A stretch of DNA of 64,000 nucleotides from Verpa conica (taxonomy: Eukaryota; Ascomycota; Pezizomycetes; Pezizales; Morchellaceae): NCBI GenBank assembly GCA_033030425.1, contig JAUFSD010000021.1, positions 1-64,000 of the forward strand, read 5' to 3'. Made by a program: the position numbers and the translations under genes. The notes under the pieces are model-generated. The model was not told where the DNA came from. It made no database searches and was given only the letters and a program-made list of their open reading frames with translations. Every line of letters starts with the position of its first letter. The first letter of the stretch is position 1. Positions 24,632 to 34,246 of this stretch are shown here, one piece after another.

Positions 24632-24774
24632 CCTATAACCCGGTGAAGCTGCCCCTTTTCCGTGGGGGCCACAATTCTACGGCTAGACTCAGGCTTCTAC
24701 TCTTTTTCATAAGCTACTATACATTGAGCCGCCGTCACTTTGAGGGGGGCAGCATTTTTCACCGGGTTGATAGG
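24632..24774. mobile_element. inverted-repeat element with CCCGGTGAA ends
   Basis: The left end reads CCTATAACCCGGTGAAGC. The right end, read in reverse, is CCTATCAACCCGGTGAAAA, then TGCTGCCCC. Arms are about 25 bp with small gaps; the 143-bp element has no ORF. No clear target duplication was seen. Confidence 0.6.
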
Positions 24775-26174
24775 GGAAAGAGAAGTTTCGTGTAACGTAG
24801 TTTCGTTAAACATAGCTATACTATCCGGTACGTTGTTAGTAGTAGAATAGAATCGTATTATTATGCGCTACCGCTGGGTGGGTCAAGACTGACACTGTAT
24901 TATCCGGCGAGTTACTAGGTGTGGATATTACCGAGTACTACTACTATAGTTCTCGATCATAAATTATCGTCCAAACGCCTAAACACATCAAAATCAGGCT
25001 TTTTCGCACCACTATACAACATGCTTCATATTTTACAATTCTAAAAAGGTACATAGATATATTTGTGAAGACTCCACTGAGGCGGCTTGATCGTCTTATG
25101 TACTTACACAGCCTCTCCACACCTAACCCTCCTATAGCCGAGCTACGTACTTTGTTTCTCTAAAAATTTCCATTTTTCTGGTAAAAGGTGCACTTCCCTT
25201 TGTGGTGGCTAGGGAAAATAGTTTAGAATTAAATAGCCAATAAAAACGAAGCGCCTAGGCTGGTATCAGAAACAAAACCAGCCAGGACTTGACATTGATT
25301 TGTAGCAGTAATTCTAACCAATCACATCGAACATCAAGCCTTTTCAAGCCACTTTAGAGAGTCAGCTTGAGGGTAAGTCTCGAGCTAAGCTAAACGCGAC
25401 CTATGAGGTTAACACATTCCGGGCCTGCTACTCAAGGTATCATGTTAGGGTTAACATTCCACCCGAGTCGTACCTGCCATTTGCCCTCAGACCTCCATAT
25501 AGAACGTTATACCATTTAAAGAGATCGGCGTGATTCTCAAAGCCATAAGGGTTATCTAACTTAGCGTTCTAGCCCACATCATTGAAAATATTTAGAATAG
25601 ATTTCTAGGGGGAGAGAGGGGGGGGGGGGTAGTTATGAAGAGGAAGCCGAGTTGCAGTAGAAATCTTGAGTTTCAACCACTTAATATAAGTTATAGAAGT
25701 ACACTTTGAGGGTTTAGTAGTGGTATTGCTAAAGACAGATGTACGAAGGGCACCGGAAGGTAATGCAAATACCAAACATCTGAATTTTACAACAAACAAA
25801 AGTTCACAATCTATGTAAACTTTAATGGAGGCCTTGATCCATTATCCTGAGGATATAATAACTAGTTTTTCTTTATAGAGATATGTATAAATTAAGCAAA
25901 ATATAGCATGGCATGACCAATTCCAATGCCAGGATTCTCAAGCAAAATTAACAACAATATTTAATGCTGCGGTCTCTTAATAGAAATAAATCCTACACAC
26001 TCTAATTGACCTCCATGCTATTCGTCACATCTATCGATTATATGATTGCTGAAAAATAACAGTCTTTCGAAATATACATCACTTTCCGACAGCCTTCGTA
26101 CACTGCATTGCTGATACAGGTGTATTCTGTATGTACAAGTAGTAGGTTATAGCACGCCCCCCCTAAACTCACCA

Positions 26175-27821
26175 TTAATACTCTTCCATTGGCTTTTGCG
26201 CATAGTAAACATGACTACCAGAGTTAGATTAGATCCGTCTCCTATGATAATAGTAGGGCACACTCACTGGTAAGTATACCCGTGGATCTTTCTATTCCCT
26301 GCCTGGGCCACTACCTGCTTCAGAAACTCCTTCGCTTCATCAACAGACATGCCCAGGACATCGGTAAACACCTTTAGCCCGAAGGCTTCATACCCAGTCT
26401 GCGCACTCAGTAACACGAAGGCACCAATCTCCCGCTGGCGCTTGTCAGCCGGCCAGGCACCAAGTGGAATCTTATAGGGGATGTGCGTGATCGTTTTGAA
26501 GCCAGCTTCGTCGAGGAGAGGTTTGAGCGTATTGGCTATGCGGAAATCGCGGCCTGTATCCATCATGAGGCTAGTCAGATGTGTGGGGGTTTGGGGGGGG
26601 GGGGGGAGGGGTAAGTGTTAGCCAGGAAAAATAGATACATACCAGCTTGGATAGATGCAGTAGAAACCATTTCGTAAAATTGGTACAGTGGCATTTCAGA
26701 CTTGACGGTGCCATCATCGGAGGTGAGGGCCATCTCATACTCAAGAAACTCCACCCAGCCGCCGGGACGGCAATGCCTACGTAGCCCAAAGTTAGCTAGT
26801 GGTGCCGGGGTTACCAAGGGGTACATACTCGAATGCGGAGTTGACAATGTGTTTCCAGTTTGTAATACCACCAGCAAGATTTCGGATATGGATTAGGTCA
26901 AAGTGGTTGGGCTTGAACGTCCATGGCATTTCCGCGTCGTCGATCTGGAAATCAACGTTGGGTGGGACCCTTCATACACACGTTAAACAAAAGTGAAAAC
27001 GAGGGGAGGAGGTTGGAGGTCAGAAGTGCAACATACCAAGACGGCTGGATGGGGCTGAGATCCGTACCGACGACACGGGCGGAGGGGTAGAGTCTGTGGT
27101 GTCAGTAATGTCAGTAGGCCGACACTGGGTAACAGTAGTAGGGAGCAGACTCAGCGACGTCAATGGCCCATATTCCGGTTCCGGTACCAATATCAAGAAT
27201 ATTTTGGGGATGAGAATCGATGGGGGCGAGGTGGAGCTTTCCGTTGAAGGCAAGGGAATAGACATGGTGGACAATATCGAGTCTTTTGAGGTTAGTGGTA
27301 GCAATTGCGGGTAAGGGGTATAGAAGGACCTGTCTTGTTCGCGCTGGGAGAAATTAGTCGAGCTAATATGATAGAAGGTGAGCACAGGGGGTTACCTCGT
27401 CGTTTGGGAGCAAATATTGTCTTTTAACAACACACGGGTTAGAAGTGAATGTTGACTACGAATTTACGAGGAAGAAGATTGTACCCTTCCTTATAAGCGT
27501 GGTAGCGACGCCCATTCTGATATCTATAGCTACACCAGGGTAAGCTACAATCGTAAGGCTCAATGGGAGATCAGCGAAAATTACTCATATATAGACGATG
27601 TGAGTGACTCTGTAGAGTATATCCTTTACCCCACTCGTTAATACTATACATACAGCTAAAGCACACAAAGCACAGGTATCGGGAACGAACGAACTGCCAG
27701 TGCCTATATCGGAGAAGTCCTATGTCAAAGAGGTTAGCGGGATAAGACTTTGGTGGTGGCACTGTGAAACACCGACGGTATCCGAATCATCGGTTAACGG
27801 GTTCATTTCTGTCGTAGACAT
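26175..27821 (-). CDS. SAM-dependent methyltransferase (LaeA/UMTA-like)
   Basis: Ten exons: 27821-27773, 27609-27585, 27529-27485, 27420-27396, 27329-27151, 27093-27037, 26969-26829, 26776-26643, 26553-26268, 26214-26175; 981 nt, 326 aa. Ordered family landmarks are SSIYDYRYQNGRRYHAY, QYLLPNDE, RLDIVHH, motif I DIGTGTGIWA (residues 94-103), motif II VVGTDLSPIQPSW (VVGTD at 115-119), WVPPNV, DDAE, FDLIHIR, RPGGWVEF and the C-terminal YYAQKP. These mark the class I Rossmann methyltransferases common in fungi beside or within regulation of secondary metabolism. The substrate cannot be told from sequence. Two exons are only 25 nt. Donors GTGTTT (intron 1) and GTCTGC (intron 5) are unusual. Intron 1 could instead use GTCGGT with a shifted acceptor. 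No biosynthetic cluster surrounds it. Confidence 0.9.
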
Positions 27822-27857
27822 TTTTGTTGTGAAGAGTTTCGGGTGGGGGGAGAAGTG
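27822..27857 (-). promoter_or_regulatory. pyrimidine-rich leader of the methyltransferase gene
   Basis: Reading towards the gene, a CACTTCTCCCCCCACCC tract is followed by CTCTTCACAACAAAA directly before the ATG at 27821. A CT block then CAA-rich leader is typical of ascomycete transcription starts and supports this start codon. Confidence 0.45.
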
Positions 27858-28682
27858 TCAGACCGGTTGCTCCCGCTTTAAAGGGCACAAATGCCAGTTG
27901 CTGGTTGGAGCTGTGGACGGGAACGGATCGAGCCGATCTGGGGCTGAATAGTAGGTGGCTGGTGTTGTCACATATGTACCATTACTTGTTCCGGAGCATT
28001 CACATTCTACCCCCACACTAATTTAATTCCTCAGATTGTATTATAAGAGTCGATTTTGGAAAATTATATTTCTCTAGATCAAGACACCGAAGGAGGAAGA
28101 GTGTCTTCTCTCTTTCACACCCTTCGTCCTTAGCAAGGCTTAATCCTAAAACCCATGCCCTGAACACCTACCCCTAGTAATATAGGAGCCTAGTTGTAAC
28201 CCGTACTTGGGCGATAGATTTTGTTTTTTGGCGAGTAGAGTCTTCGTTGAGGGTACCGAACGCCAATCAGACTGGAGACGACCCCCCCGCCGTGGGCCGT
28301 GATCATTGTCCCCATTGCCCAGTGCCATTTGAGGGGTCGCATGCCCTGAACGAAGCGACCTGACCAACGAATGAAGCTTTCAGTATTGTATCAATTGCTC
28401 CAGTTACTAGCTCCTCGCTCGCCTGAGGGGCCGCTGCGCGACCGAGACCGACCCCGATACCATACTCTACCAGTATACTGTTTAATATTGGGTTAGGGTT
28501 CACCAAGCCCAGGTAGGTTGAGAGGGGTTGCTATCTGGGTCTATCGGCCGGGTGTGGGCAGTGAACCAAAGGTCCGCTAGGCCTTGCACCCCATAGCCCT
28601 TTCACTTCGTTCAGGGCACTCTGAGCCTTGGGTGACGTATTTCTACATTAATTCTACCTAAGACTGTACCATATAAAATTAT

Positions 28683-28846
28683 AGACTTGGCACTGTCTCG
28701 TATAGTACGCAACAGCAGTCCACTCCACAAACGCCAGCCCGGGCCATGGTTATTTAGTCTGGTCTAGCCCGGATCACTGCTTTTATTATATAGTCCGAGC
28801 TAGGCCAAGCTAATTCTAGGACTAGGTCGGCCCAAGTAAACCTCTG
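28683..28846. mobile_element. MITE fragment joined to a hAT right end
   Basis: 28686-28725 matches the left half of the 23.5-kb MITE in reverse (GACTTGG, AGCAGTCCACTCC). The following GGCCCG-rich stretch ends in CGGCCCAAGTAAACCTCTG at 28846, the same kind of terminus as the hAT MITE at 2491. The matching left hAT terminus is not seen, so this is a truncated end. Confidence 0.5.
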
Positions 28847-28948
28847 ACATTCCCGTAAGATCTCTCACACCCCTCTCCCACTCGCTCCATACTCCCTCCA
28901 GATCCCAGCGCCAGGACCAGCACCATGCCACTCCCAATACCGTAGTAT

Positions 28949-29422
28949 TTGAGAGAATTCATTCCGCTTCAGCAGGGATTACAGCTGTCTTATCCAAAGA
29001 GTAGCAGCCTTTTTGGTGTTCTAGACGTCAATTTTACAGGTTTGGTGCAAAGTACCTCTGTTGCAGCGGAACGAATTTTCTCAAGTTCTACTCAGGCGTT
29101 ATTAAGTATTCGGAGTGAGGTTACAACCAAAGATTTGTCATGGCACAGCCCTAAGACAACCAAGACAACTATAAAGACAGTGTATTCGCTTTTTAGAGTA
29201 TATAGTGACGTGTTGCCGTTTAGGGGGTTGGCCAGGACCACGATCTCACCCCAAGTATTTAATAAACGTCTGAGTATGGTACTCATTTCTCCCATACGTC
29301 TGCTCTTTCCCCAGCTTGCTCTCCTACAGGCCTTCCAATGGGCCAACCTATATTTGAACTTTCCCGGGCCGTATGGTTGGTGGCCATGGCGATCCGGACA
29401 GCCCGAGGTATCAGTTACTTGA
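28949..29422 (+). pseudogene. hAT transposase C-terminal remnant
   Basis: The first 60-70 codons contain FGVLDVNFTGLVQSTSVAAE followed by RIFSSSTQALLSIRSEV. This fits the hAT dimerisation region (D.L.I..SS..AERIFS....L...R..L) at the transposase C terminus. The DDE core and BED finger are absent. The remaining frame downstream looks unrelated. The annotated ORF start is not a true start; this is a decayed piece of the element whose ends lie around it. Confidence 0.65.
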
Positions 29423-29639
29423 CAACCATTAAGAAACTATTATTTCAACAGTATCAACAAGCTGTATACCAACCCTCAAGATGCAGCATATTGTTGACTG
29501 GGTGGAAGCAGTTATTCAGGTGGATGAATGGCATACAGAATATTAATTTAATTTTAATTTTGTGTTCTCACCCGTTGGCATAAGTACCTGGTACCTCAGG
29601 CTGTCCGGATCGCCATGGCCACAAACCATACTTGGGCCA
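29362..29639. repeat. inverted repeat with 59-bp arms
   Basis: 29362-29420 and 29581-29639 are reverse complements with only a few mismatches. They share GGCCATGGCGATCCGGACAG in the middle. The 160-bp loop is AT-rich. It may be a fold-back element inserted in hAT wreckage or an inverted duplication of element sequence. Confidence 0.75.
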
Positions 29640-29900
29640 TGTTGAGCCGGGAGAGCATTTCTGCTAGTTGGGCTGGGCTGGGCTGCGCCGTAATAAATAT
29701 TGGCTCGGGCTAAATCTTTAATTGGGCTCACCTTAAAGATTATTAGAAGGAGCTTGTTTCGAAGGTAGGACCAAAGGATATATACCGGTTTTTTAGGTGT
29801 CTCTAGGGGGCTGTAGGGTAACAAGAGGAATATTAGTTCTTACTTTCGATCCTTGGGCTTGACTGGGCTGGGCCCATCATTAATTAAGTGGACCGAGCCC
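29640..29900 (-). repeat. dispersed repeat, hAT-associated, copy 2
   Basis: This is the reverse-orientation counterpart of about 2850-3060. Matching landmarks are TGAGCCGGGAGAGCAT, CGAAGGTAGGACCAAAGGAT and CTCTAGGGGGCTGTA. It adds weight to a multi-copy hAT-related family in this genome. Confidence 0.55.
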
Positions 29901-29999
29901 CCATTGTGTCAGTACAATGCCACGCCCAGCCTCCCAGCGCCGTACCACACTCCACTACCTCCAACCCTATAGCAAAGAATACGGGTATAGAATGTATAT

Positions 30000-30700
30000 G
30001 TTACCGCTGGTAGCAGACTACAGGCCACTAGTAGTAAAATAGGAGTCACTAATGGAAATTTGAATACTACACCAGAGTCGGACTAGTCTGAGGCTCAACT
30101 AGGAATATATAGCTATGCTACAGCGCCTCGTAATAAGTCATCGTCCGAATTGAAAACCACACCAAATATCCCTCAAAACAGCTATATTATAACCACTTTC
30201 CCCACTACACTAGGCAAGGGACTCTCTTGTAATTATGTATAATGGAACTTAACCATATGGAAAATTAATTTCTAGACTCATTCTAAAATACTGCTCATTG
30301 TAGTGTGGGCTCTAGGGGTTCCTGTAGAGTGGATCTCAAAATCAGCGCCAAGACTTGGGATTTGTATGGGGTCTTGGTATTTTCCAATCAAATTTACAAC
30401 CTACCCTACTTCTAGCCTACACTACTACTCCTATATCTCATATATAGAGTTCTTACCTTAAACATAAGGTCTTCATCAGTATATATATCTACTCTGCTAG
30501 CACTGTAAATTTTGAATCATAAATACCTGTCCTGTAATGGTGTGAAAACACTCGATTTTGGTGTATTTAGGCAATCGGACGATCAGTTTTTACGAGGCGC
30601 TATAGTATAGGTCTCTGCGGTGGAAAAATATAGATATGGTATGTATCCATTTACCACCGGCTCACAATATCTTGCCCCTTTCTACTTATAAATGATGAGA
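30000..30700. repeat. old dispersed repeat, related to 56.1 kb
   Basis: TAGTATAGGTCTCTGCGG at about 30604, followed by GGTATGTATCCATTTACCAC, aligns with two copies near 56143 and 56292. The piece at 30002-30055 (CACTAGTAGTAAAATAGGAG) also resembles 56195-56215. No coding sense was seen. Nothing else was found between 30700 and 31200 except a Ser/Pro-rich ORF with no recognisable domain. Confidence 0.4.
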
Positions 30701-31548
30701 AAATAAGTTAGAAATGAAAATTAGAGGAAATAAAACCAGGCACGCTTACCCAATAAGAACCTGTTCACGTATAGATCGTTGACTTAGCCCAAAAACTACA
30801 TAGAAAGACCATACATCAATACCAAAACTACTTCGGAAACATCCTGATCTCTCGGAGGATTGGAATAGCTTCATATAGACACGTAGGTATCCAATCTACG
30901 CCGATTCCGCCCGACCTGTCAAAGGCTTTCCAGCAAGCTCGAAGGTACTTGGGCTCGTGTGAGACAACCACACCAAACTTCCCCGAGTCCCCGAGAAAAC
31001 CATCCCGAAAAGAGGACTACGCAAGCCCGGAGGAGTCAGTACACCAAACCCTACAATGCGACGCAGAAAATCTAGGATGGGAACAAAATTAGGGGCTACC
31101 ACAAAAACCTAAAGATCACATTACACTAATTTTAGCGACAAATTATGACAAAAGATATGTATACCCAGTTATTAGCCTCCAAGAAAGCTAAAACCACGTA
31201 TCTGTTCTGGGCCACTCGCGAATTTCGCGAACGGACTGACCTTTGTATGTATTGACGACTTGCCCGGTCCATTGACGAATGGCCTGGACTTACAGGGATC
31301 TAAAAAAAAATGTTAGACCCTCATCAGCCATACTATATAGCTAGGTGCCCTATGGGTACCCATGTACTGGGAGTTATCTCTCAATTATAACCACCTGGGG
31401 ATGCTTAGCAATTGAAGAGGTATATACTAACTCAAATAGGATAATTAGGATCTGGTATTAACATATTAAGATCAACTTGCCCCCCTAAATTAAGATTATA
31501 GGGTTTATATACTAGAGATTAACCACATAAATGCTCTAAGTTATTATG

Positions 31549-31972
31549 TGTAAAAGTACACAAGCCCTTGCTCTAGTGGGGACAGCAGGTGATGTCTAAA
31601 GAGCTGGGACACTAAGGGCACATGGACTAGAAGACTGGGAAGACTGGAACTAGAGTAGGTACTTGGTAGTAAATACAAGTTGAAGGATAGAGAGCTAAGA
31701 CTAAGAACTGGGGAAATGGCTCGATACTTATAGTATGGCCGAAACATGAAAGGGAAGGGGCTGACACGCGTAGCGTGTCAGACTACATGAAACAAGAACA
31801 TGATACGTGATATGAAACTAAGGAGATCCTGATGACGTGGCAGGCCACGTCATCCCATACATGAAACATAAATGAGACTAGACATGAAACTGATATGAAA
31901 CGGGCAAGGCTGACTGGTGGTCGAGTGACAATTTGTGACCGAGTGAGAACTGATGATTTGTCGTTCTTGACA
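31549..31972 (-). repeat. long terminal repeat (left in window)
   Basis: This 424-bp LTR contains two perfect stem palindromes. One is CTGACACGC-GTA-GCGTGTCAG (31761-31781). The other, with an 11-bp stem, is GATGACGTGGC-AG-GCCACGTCATC (31831-31854), which presents two TGACGT boxes. By the inferred orientation this is the 3' LTR. Confidence 0.92.
31788..31901 (+). promoter_or_regulatory. cluster of TGAAAC and TGACGT boxes in the LTR
   Basis: Five TGAAAC boxes lie at 31788, 31813, 31862, 31885 and 31896; those at 31788 and 31862 are full TGAAACA. TGAAACA is the known Ste12-type pheromone/filamentation response element in fungi, and TGACGT is the core bound by CREB/ATF-type bZIP factors (the palindrome at 31831-31854). 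The same set recurs in the other LTR about 2274 bp to the right. Binding is inference only. Confidence 0.4.
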
Positions 31973-32001
31973 GTAGGTCCCTCTCCGAGGTTGTTAGTCC
32001 C

Positions 32002-32235
32002 TTAACAACTGGTTTTAGGGTTGCTGTCTGATATGCGTCTAACTTGACGCTTCTTGGTACGCTTGACTTTGCGTTTCTGGGGAAAGTAGTTGGCTCCTAC
32101 TTTAGCGCTGTAATGTATGAGACATCCGTCATCGTAACAGGCAGTGAAGTGCATGCAGGCATGCTCGTGTTTGGCAGACTTTTTGACTTCGTCTGGCTTG
32201 GAGGGGAGAGTAGTGTTTTCCTGAGGTTGGGACAT
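32002..32235 (-). CDS. gag-like fragment with Cys/His motif
   Basis: An ORF of 77 codons reads from ATG at 32235 inside the retrotransposon. It contains HEHACMHFTACYDDGCLIHY followed by SAKVGANYFPQ. This Cys/His arrangement with a CYDD..C..H..K.G...FPQ core resembles a small domain I recall in Gag regions of fungal Ty3-like elements. A basic tail (KRKVKRTKKRQVRR) follows, as in nucleic-acid-binding Gag ends. It may be translated alone or as the remnant of a longer deleted frame. Confidence 0.4.
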   Translation of the reverse strand: MSQPQENTTLPSKPDEVKKSAKHEHACMHFTACYDDGCLIHYSAKVGANYFPQKRKVKRTKKRQVRRISDSNPKTSC

Positions 32236-32364
32236 GTTGGGGGATAATGGGTTTTCTGGAGTACTTTTTGGTTCGTAAGACTTTTCTTTCTGGTTCCGTG
32301 GAAGCGCGAGAGTTTAGTCTTTTATAGACGTTGGATTGTGAACTGGGCTGTGTGTATCTTGTTG

Positions 32365-32815
32365 TAAAACTCAACACGGAATTGAAACAAGGTACGTTTC
32401 AAGGGCAGGGGAATGTGTATCTTGCTTGTTTTACAGAGGCTCAACACGGAATTGAAACAGGGCACGTTTCAACGGACAAGGAAATGTGTATCTTGCCACA
32501 GGGGCTCAACACGGGATGAGACTTAACACGTCTCAAGGATAGGGAATGTGTATCTTGCTTGTTTTACAGAGGCTCAACACGGAATTGAAACAGGATGTGT
32601 TTCAAAGGACGGGGAATGTGTATCTTGTTGTGAAACTCAACACGGAATTGAAACAGGGCGTGTTTTCAAAGGACGGGGAATGTGTATCTTGTTGTGAAAC
32701 TCAACACGGAATTGAAACAGGGCGTGTTTCAAAAAAACAGGGAATGTGTATCTTGCCGCAGAGGCTCAACACGGGATTGAAACAGGGCACGTTTCAACGG
32801 ACAGGAGAATCCTGA
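32365..32815. repeat. seven-copy tandem repeat of about 65 bp, each with a 7-nt-loop hairpin
   Basis: The unit GGGAATGTGTATCTTG ... CTCAACACGG is followed by a hairpin. Stems are TTGAAAC/GTTTCAA in copies at 32382, 32452, 32585, 32648 (one extra T), 32712 and 32777, but TGAGAC/GTCTCA at 32517. An isolated eighth unit at about 33452-33505 has TCGAGT/ACTCGA. The loop is 7 nt in every copy. The variable spacer (TTGTGAAA, CCGCAGAGG or CTTGTTTTACAGAGG) comes in a few types, as if units were exchanged. Not a CRISPR: units abut and there are no unique spacers. Confidence 0.9.
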
Positions 32816-33371
32816 AAGGAGTAATAGTCGTTCTCAGGTACTGTGACGCTGGTTGCTTCTATTGCTTTTGATTCTTGGTGGTGAAGTGGTGGGTTGGTGA
32901 CTGGCAACTAAAATTTCAAAAATTCTAGGTTTGTGAACCCGTGGGGGTTTTTTTCTATTTGTTGGCTTCTTCGAGGGAAATATTGACTTGATAGTTTGTA
33001 GGATGGAGAACTGTTGGCTTTGGGCTATGCTTGTTCCTTTGTTCCGTTCTGCCTTGCTTCATGCAACCAGCTGCTACTTTTACTCTCGTGTAGCTACGCC
33101 TGGCTTCATCTTCACAAGACGGTACTTGCATAGTTGAGTTCTTGCTTCCATCCTAGTTTCTTGGCTTGGAGGTTCGGTTGGCTGAGGCCTTCCTTCACCC
33201 CTAGGTCCCTCTCCGAGAATGCTCGTCCCCGAGCATTGGAGAAAAAAAAATCGAGTATTGCTGCTTGAATGCAGCAAGACGAGAAAAAAAAATTTGATGA
33301 CTGGGTGGAGGCTTGGTGGAGTCTTTTAACAGGGTTTTGCTGGCTTATTCGAGGGCTTTAGCCACTTGAAT

Positions 33372-33803
33372 TTAGGAGTTTGTGTTGGATTTTGGAGGAG
33401 TAGGAGAGGCTTGGTCGGTGGGTTCGCTTCCTTTGTTGATGACTGGGTGGGTGTGTATCTTGCTCGTGGTGCTCAACACGGAATCGAGTGTTGGGTACTC
33501 GAAGTTGTTATGGCGTGGTTCAGTGACTGCACTTTTTAGACTGCTTTTCTTCAGGACTGTGTCTCTGAATATTGGGTAGGCTTCCAGTGGGTACTGCTTG
33601 ACAGGATTTGGTAGACGTAGGGATGAGAGGTTAGGTCCCTCTCCGTGAGAAGGACGAAGTCCTTGGTAGTGTTGACTGGTTTGAGAGGTTAGGTCCCTCT
33701 CCGTGAGAAGGGCAGAGCCCTTGGTGTTGTTGACAGGGAGTTTGGCTGGTGGGGTAGAGAAGGAGATTTCTCTAGTTGGTGATGAGACACCAGGTGCTGT
33801 CAT
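33372..33803 (-). CDS. short ORF of the LTR element, gag position
   Basis: The ATG at 33803 lies 20 bp inside the 33823 LTR and opens a 143-codon frame rich in Ser, Thr, Pro and Asn. Two of the hairpin modules lie within it and encode the repeated LLTERDLTSQ / PSHGEGPNLSS-type segments. No known domain is visible. Position and strand fit a degenerate or shortened Gag. It could equally be an accidental frame in a non-coding element. Confidence 0.35.
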   Translation of the reverse strand: MTAPGVSSPTREISFSTPPAKLPVNNTKGSALLTERDLTSQTSQHYQGLRPSHGEGPNLSSLRLPNPVKQYPLEAYPIFRDTVLKKSSLKSAVTEPRHNNFEYPTLDSVLSTTSKIHTHPVINKGSEPTDQASPTPPKSNTNS

Positions 33804-33822
33804 GCTGGTAGATCCTTCAAAG

Positions 33823-34246
33823 TGTAAAAGTACACAAGCCCTTGCTCTAGTGGGGACAGCAGGTGATGTCTAAAGAGCTGGGACACTAAGGGCACATGGA
33901 CTAGAAGACTGGGAAGACTGGAACTAGAGTAGGTACTTGGTAGTAAATACAAGTTGAAGGATAGAGAGCTAAGACTAAGAACTGGGGAAATGGCTCGATA
34001 CTTATAGTATGGCCGAAACATGAAAGGGAAGGGGCTGACACGCGTAGCGTGTCAGACTACATGAAACAAGAACATGATACGTGATATGAAACTAAGGAGA
34101 TCCTGATGACGTGGCAGGCCACGTCATCCCATACATGAAACATAAATGAGACTAGACATGAAACTGATATGAAACGGGCAAGGCTGACTGGTGGTCGAGT
34201 GACAATTTGTGACCGAGTGAGAACTGATGATTTGTTGTTCTTGACA
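33823..34246 (-). repeat. long terminal repeat (right in window)
   Basis: Same 424 bp as the left LTR with one base difference near its end (TTTGTTGTTC versus TTTGTCGTTC). It is followed directly by the TTATG target duplication. By the inferred orientation this is the 5' LTR and holds the element's promoter. Confidence 0.92.

Larger units (their letters stand above)
20935..26174. other. gene-free, repeat-bearing stretch
   Basis: No gene was recognised in about 5.2 kb. It holds the inverted-repeat elements listed separately at 21.5, 22.1, 23.5 and 24.6 kb, and a G-run near 25610-25630. Short ORFs here (for example 23096-23308) resemble nothing known. Confidence 0.5.
31974..33724. repeat. four hairpin modules led by TAGGTCCCTCTCCG
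   Basis: The 14-mer TAGGTCCCTCTCCG occurs at 31974, 33202, 33632 and 33690. Each is followed within 3-7 nt by a perfect hairpin of different sequence: GTTGTTA/TAACAAC, AATGCTCG/CGAGCATT, AAGGAC/GTCCTT and AAGGGC/GCCCTT. A TGG follows each stem directly or after one to two further bases. On the minus strand the 14-mer is a polypurine-like CGGAGAGGGACCTA; the 31974 copy lies two bases from the LTR and may serve as the polypurine tract. Confidence 0.85.
31549..34246 (-). mobile_element. young non-autonomous LTR retrotransposon
   Basis: Two 424-bp LTRs (31549-31972 and 33823-34246), TG...CA ended, differ at one visible base (C at 31962, T in the other copy). The whole is flanked by the 5-bp duplication TTATG (31544-31548 and 34247-34251). 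The 1850-bp interior has no reverse transcriptase, protease or integrase; it holds two short gag-like frames and two families of hairpin repeats. Orientation is inferred as minus because both gag-like frames read that way from just inside the 33823 LTR. On that strand a purine-rich GGAGAGGGACC lies next to the other LTR. It needs enzymes from a relative. Confidence 0.92.

Noticed and set aside
32365..32815. CRISPR-like regular repeats
   Set aside because: Units are long, directly abutting and lie inside a eukaryotic LTR element; there are no unique spacers and no cas genes.
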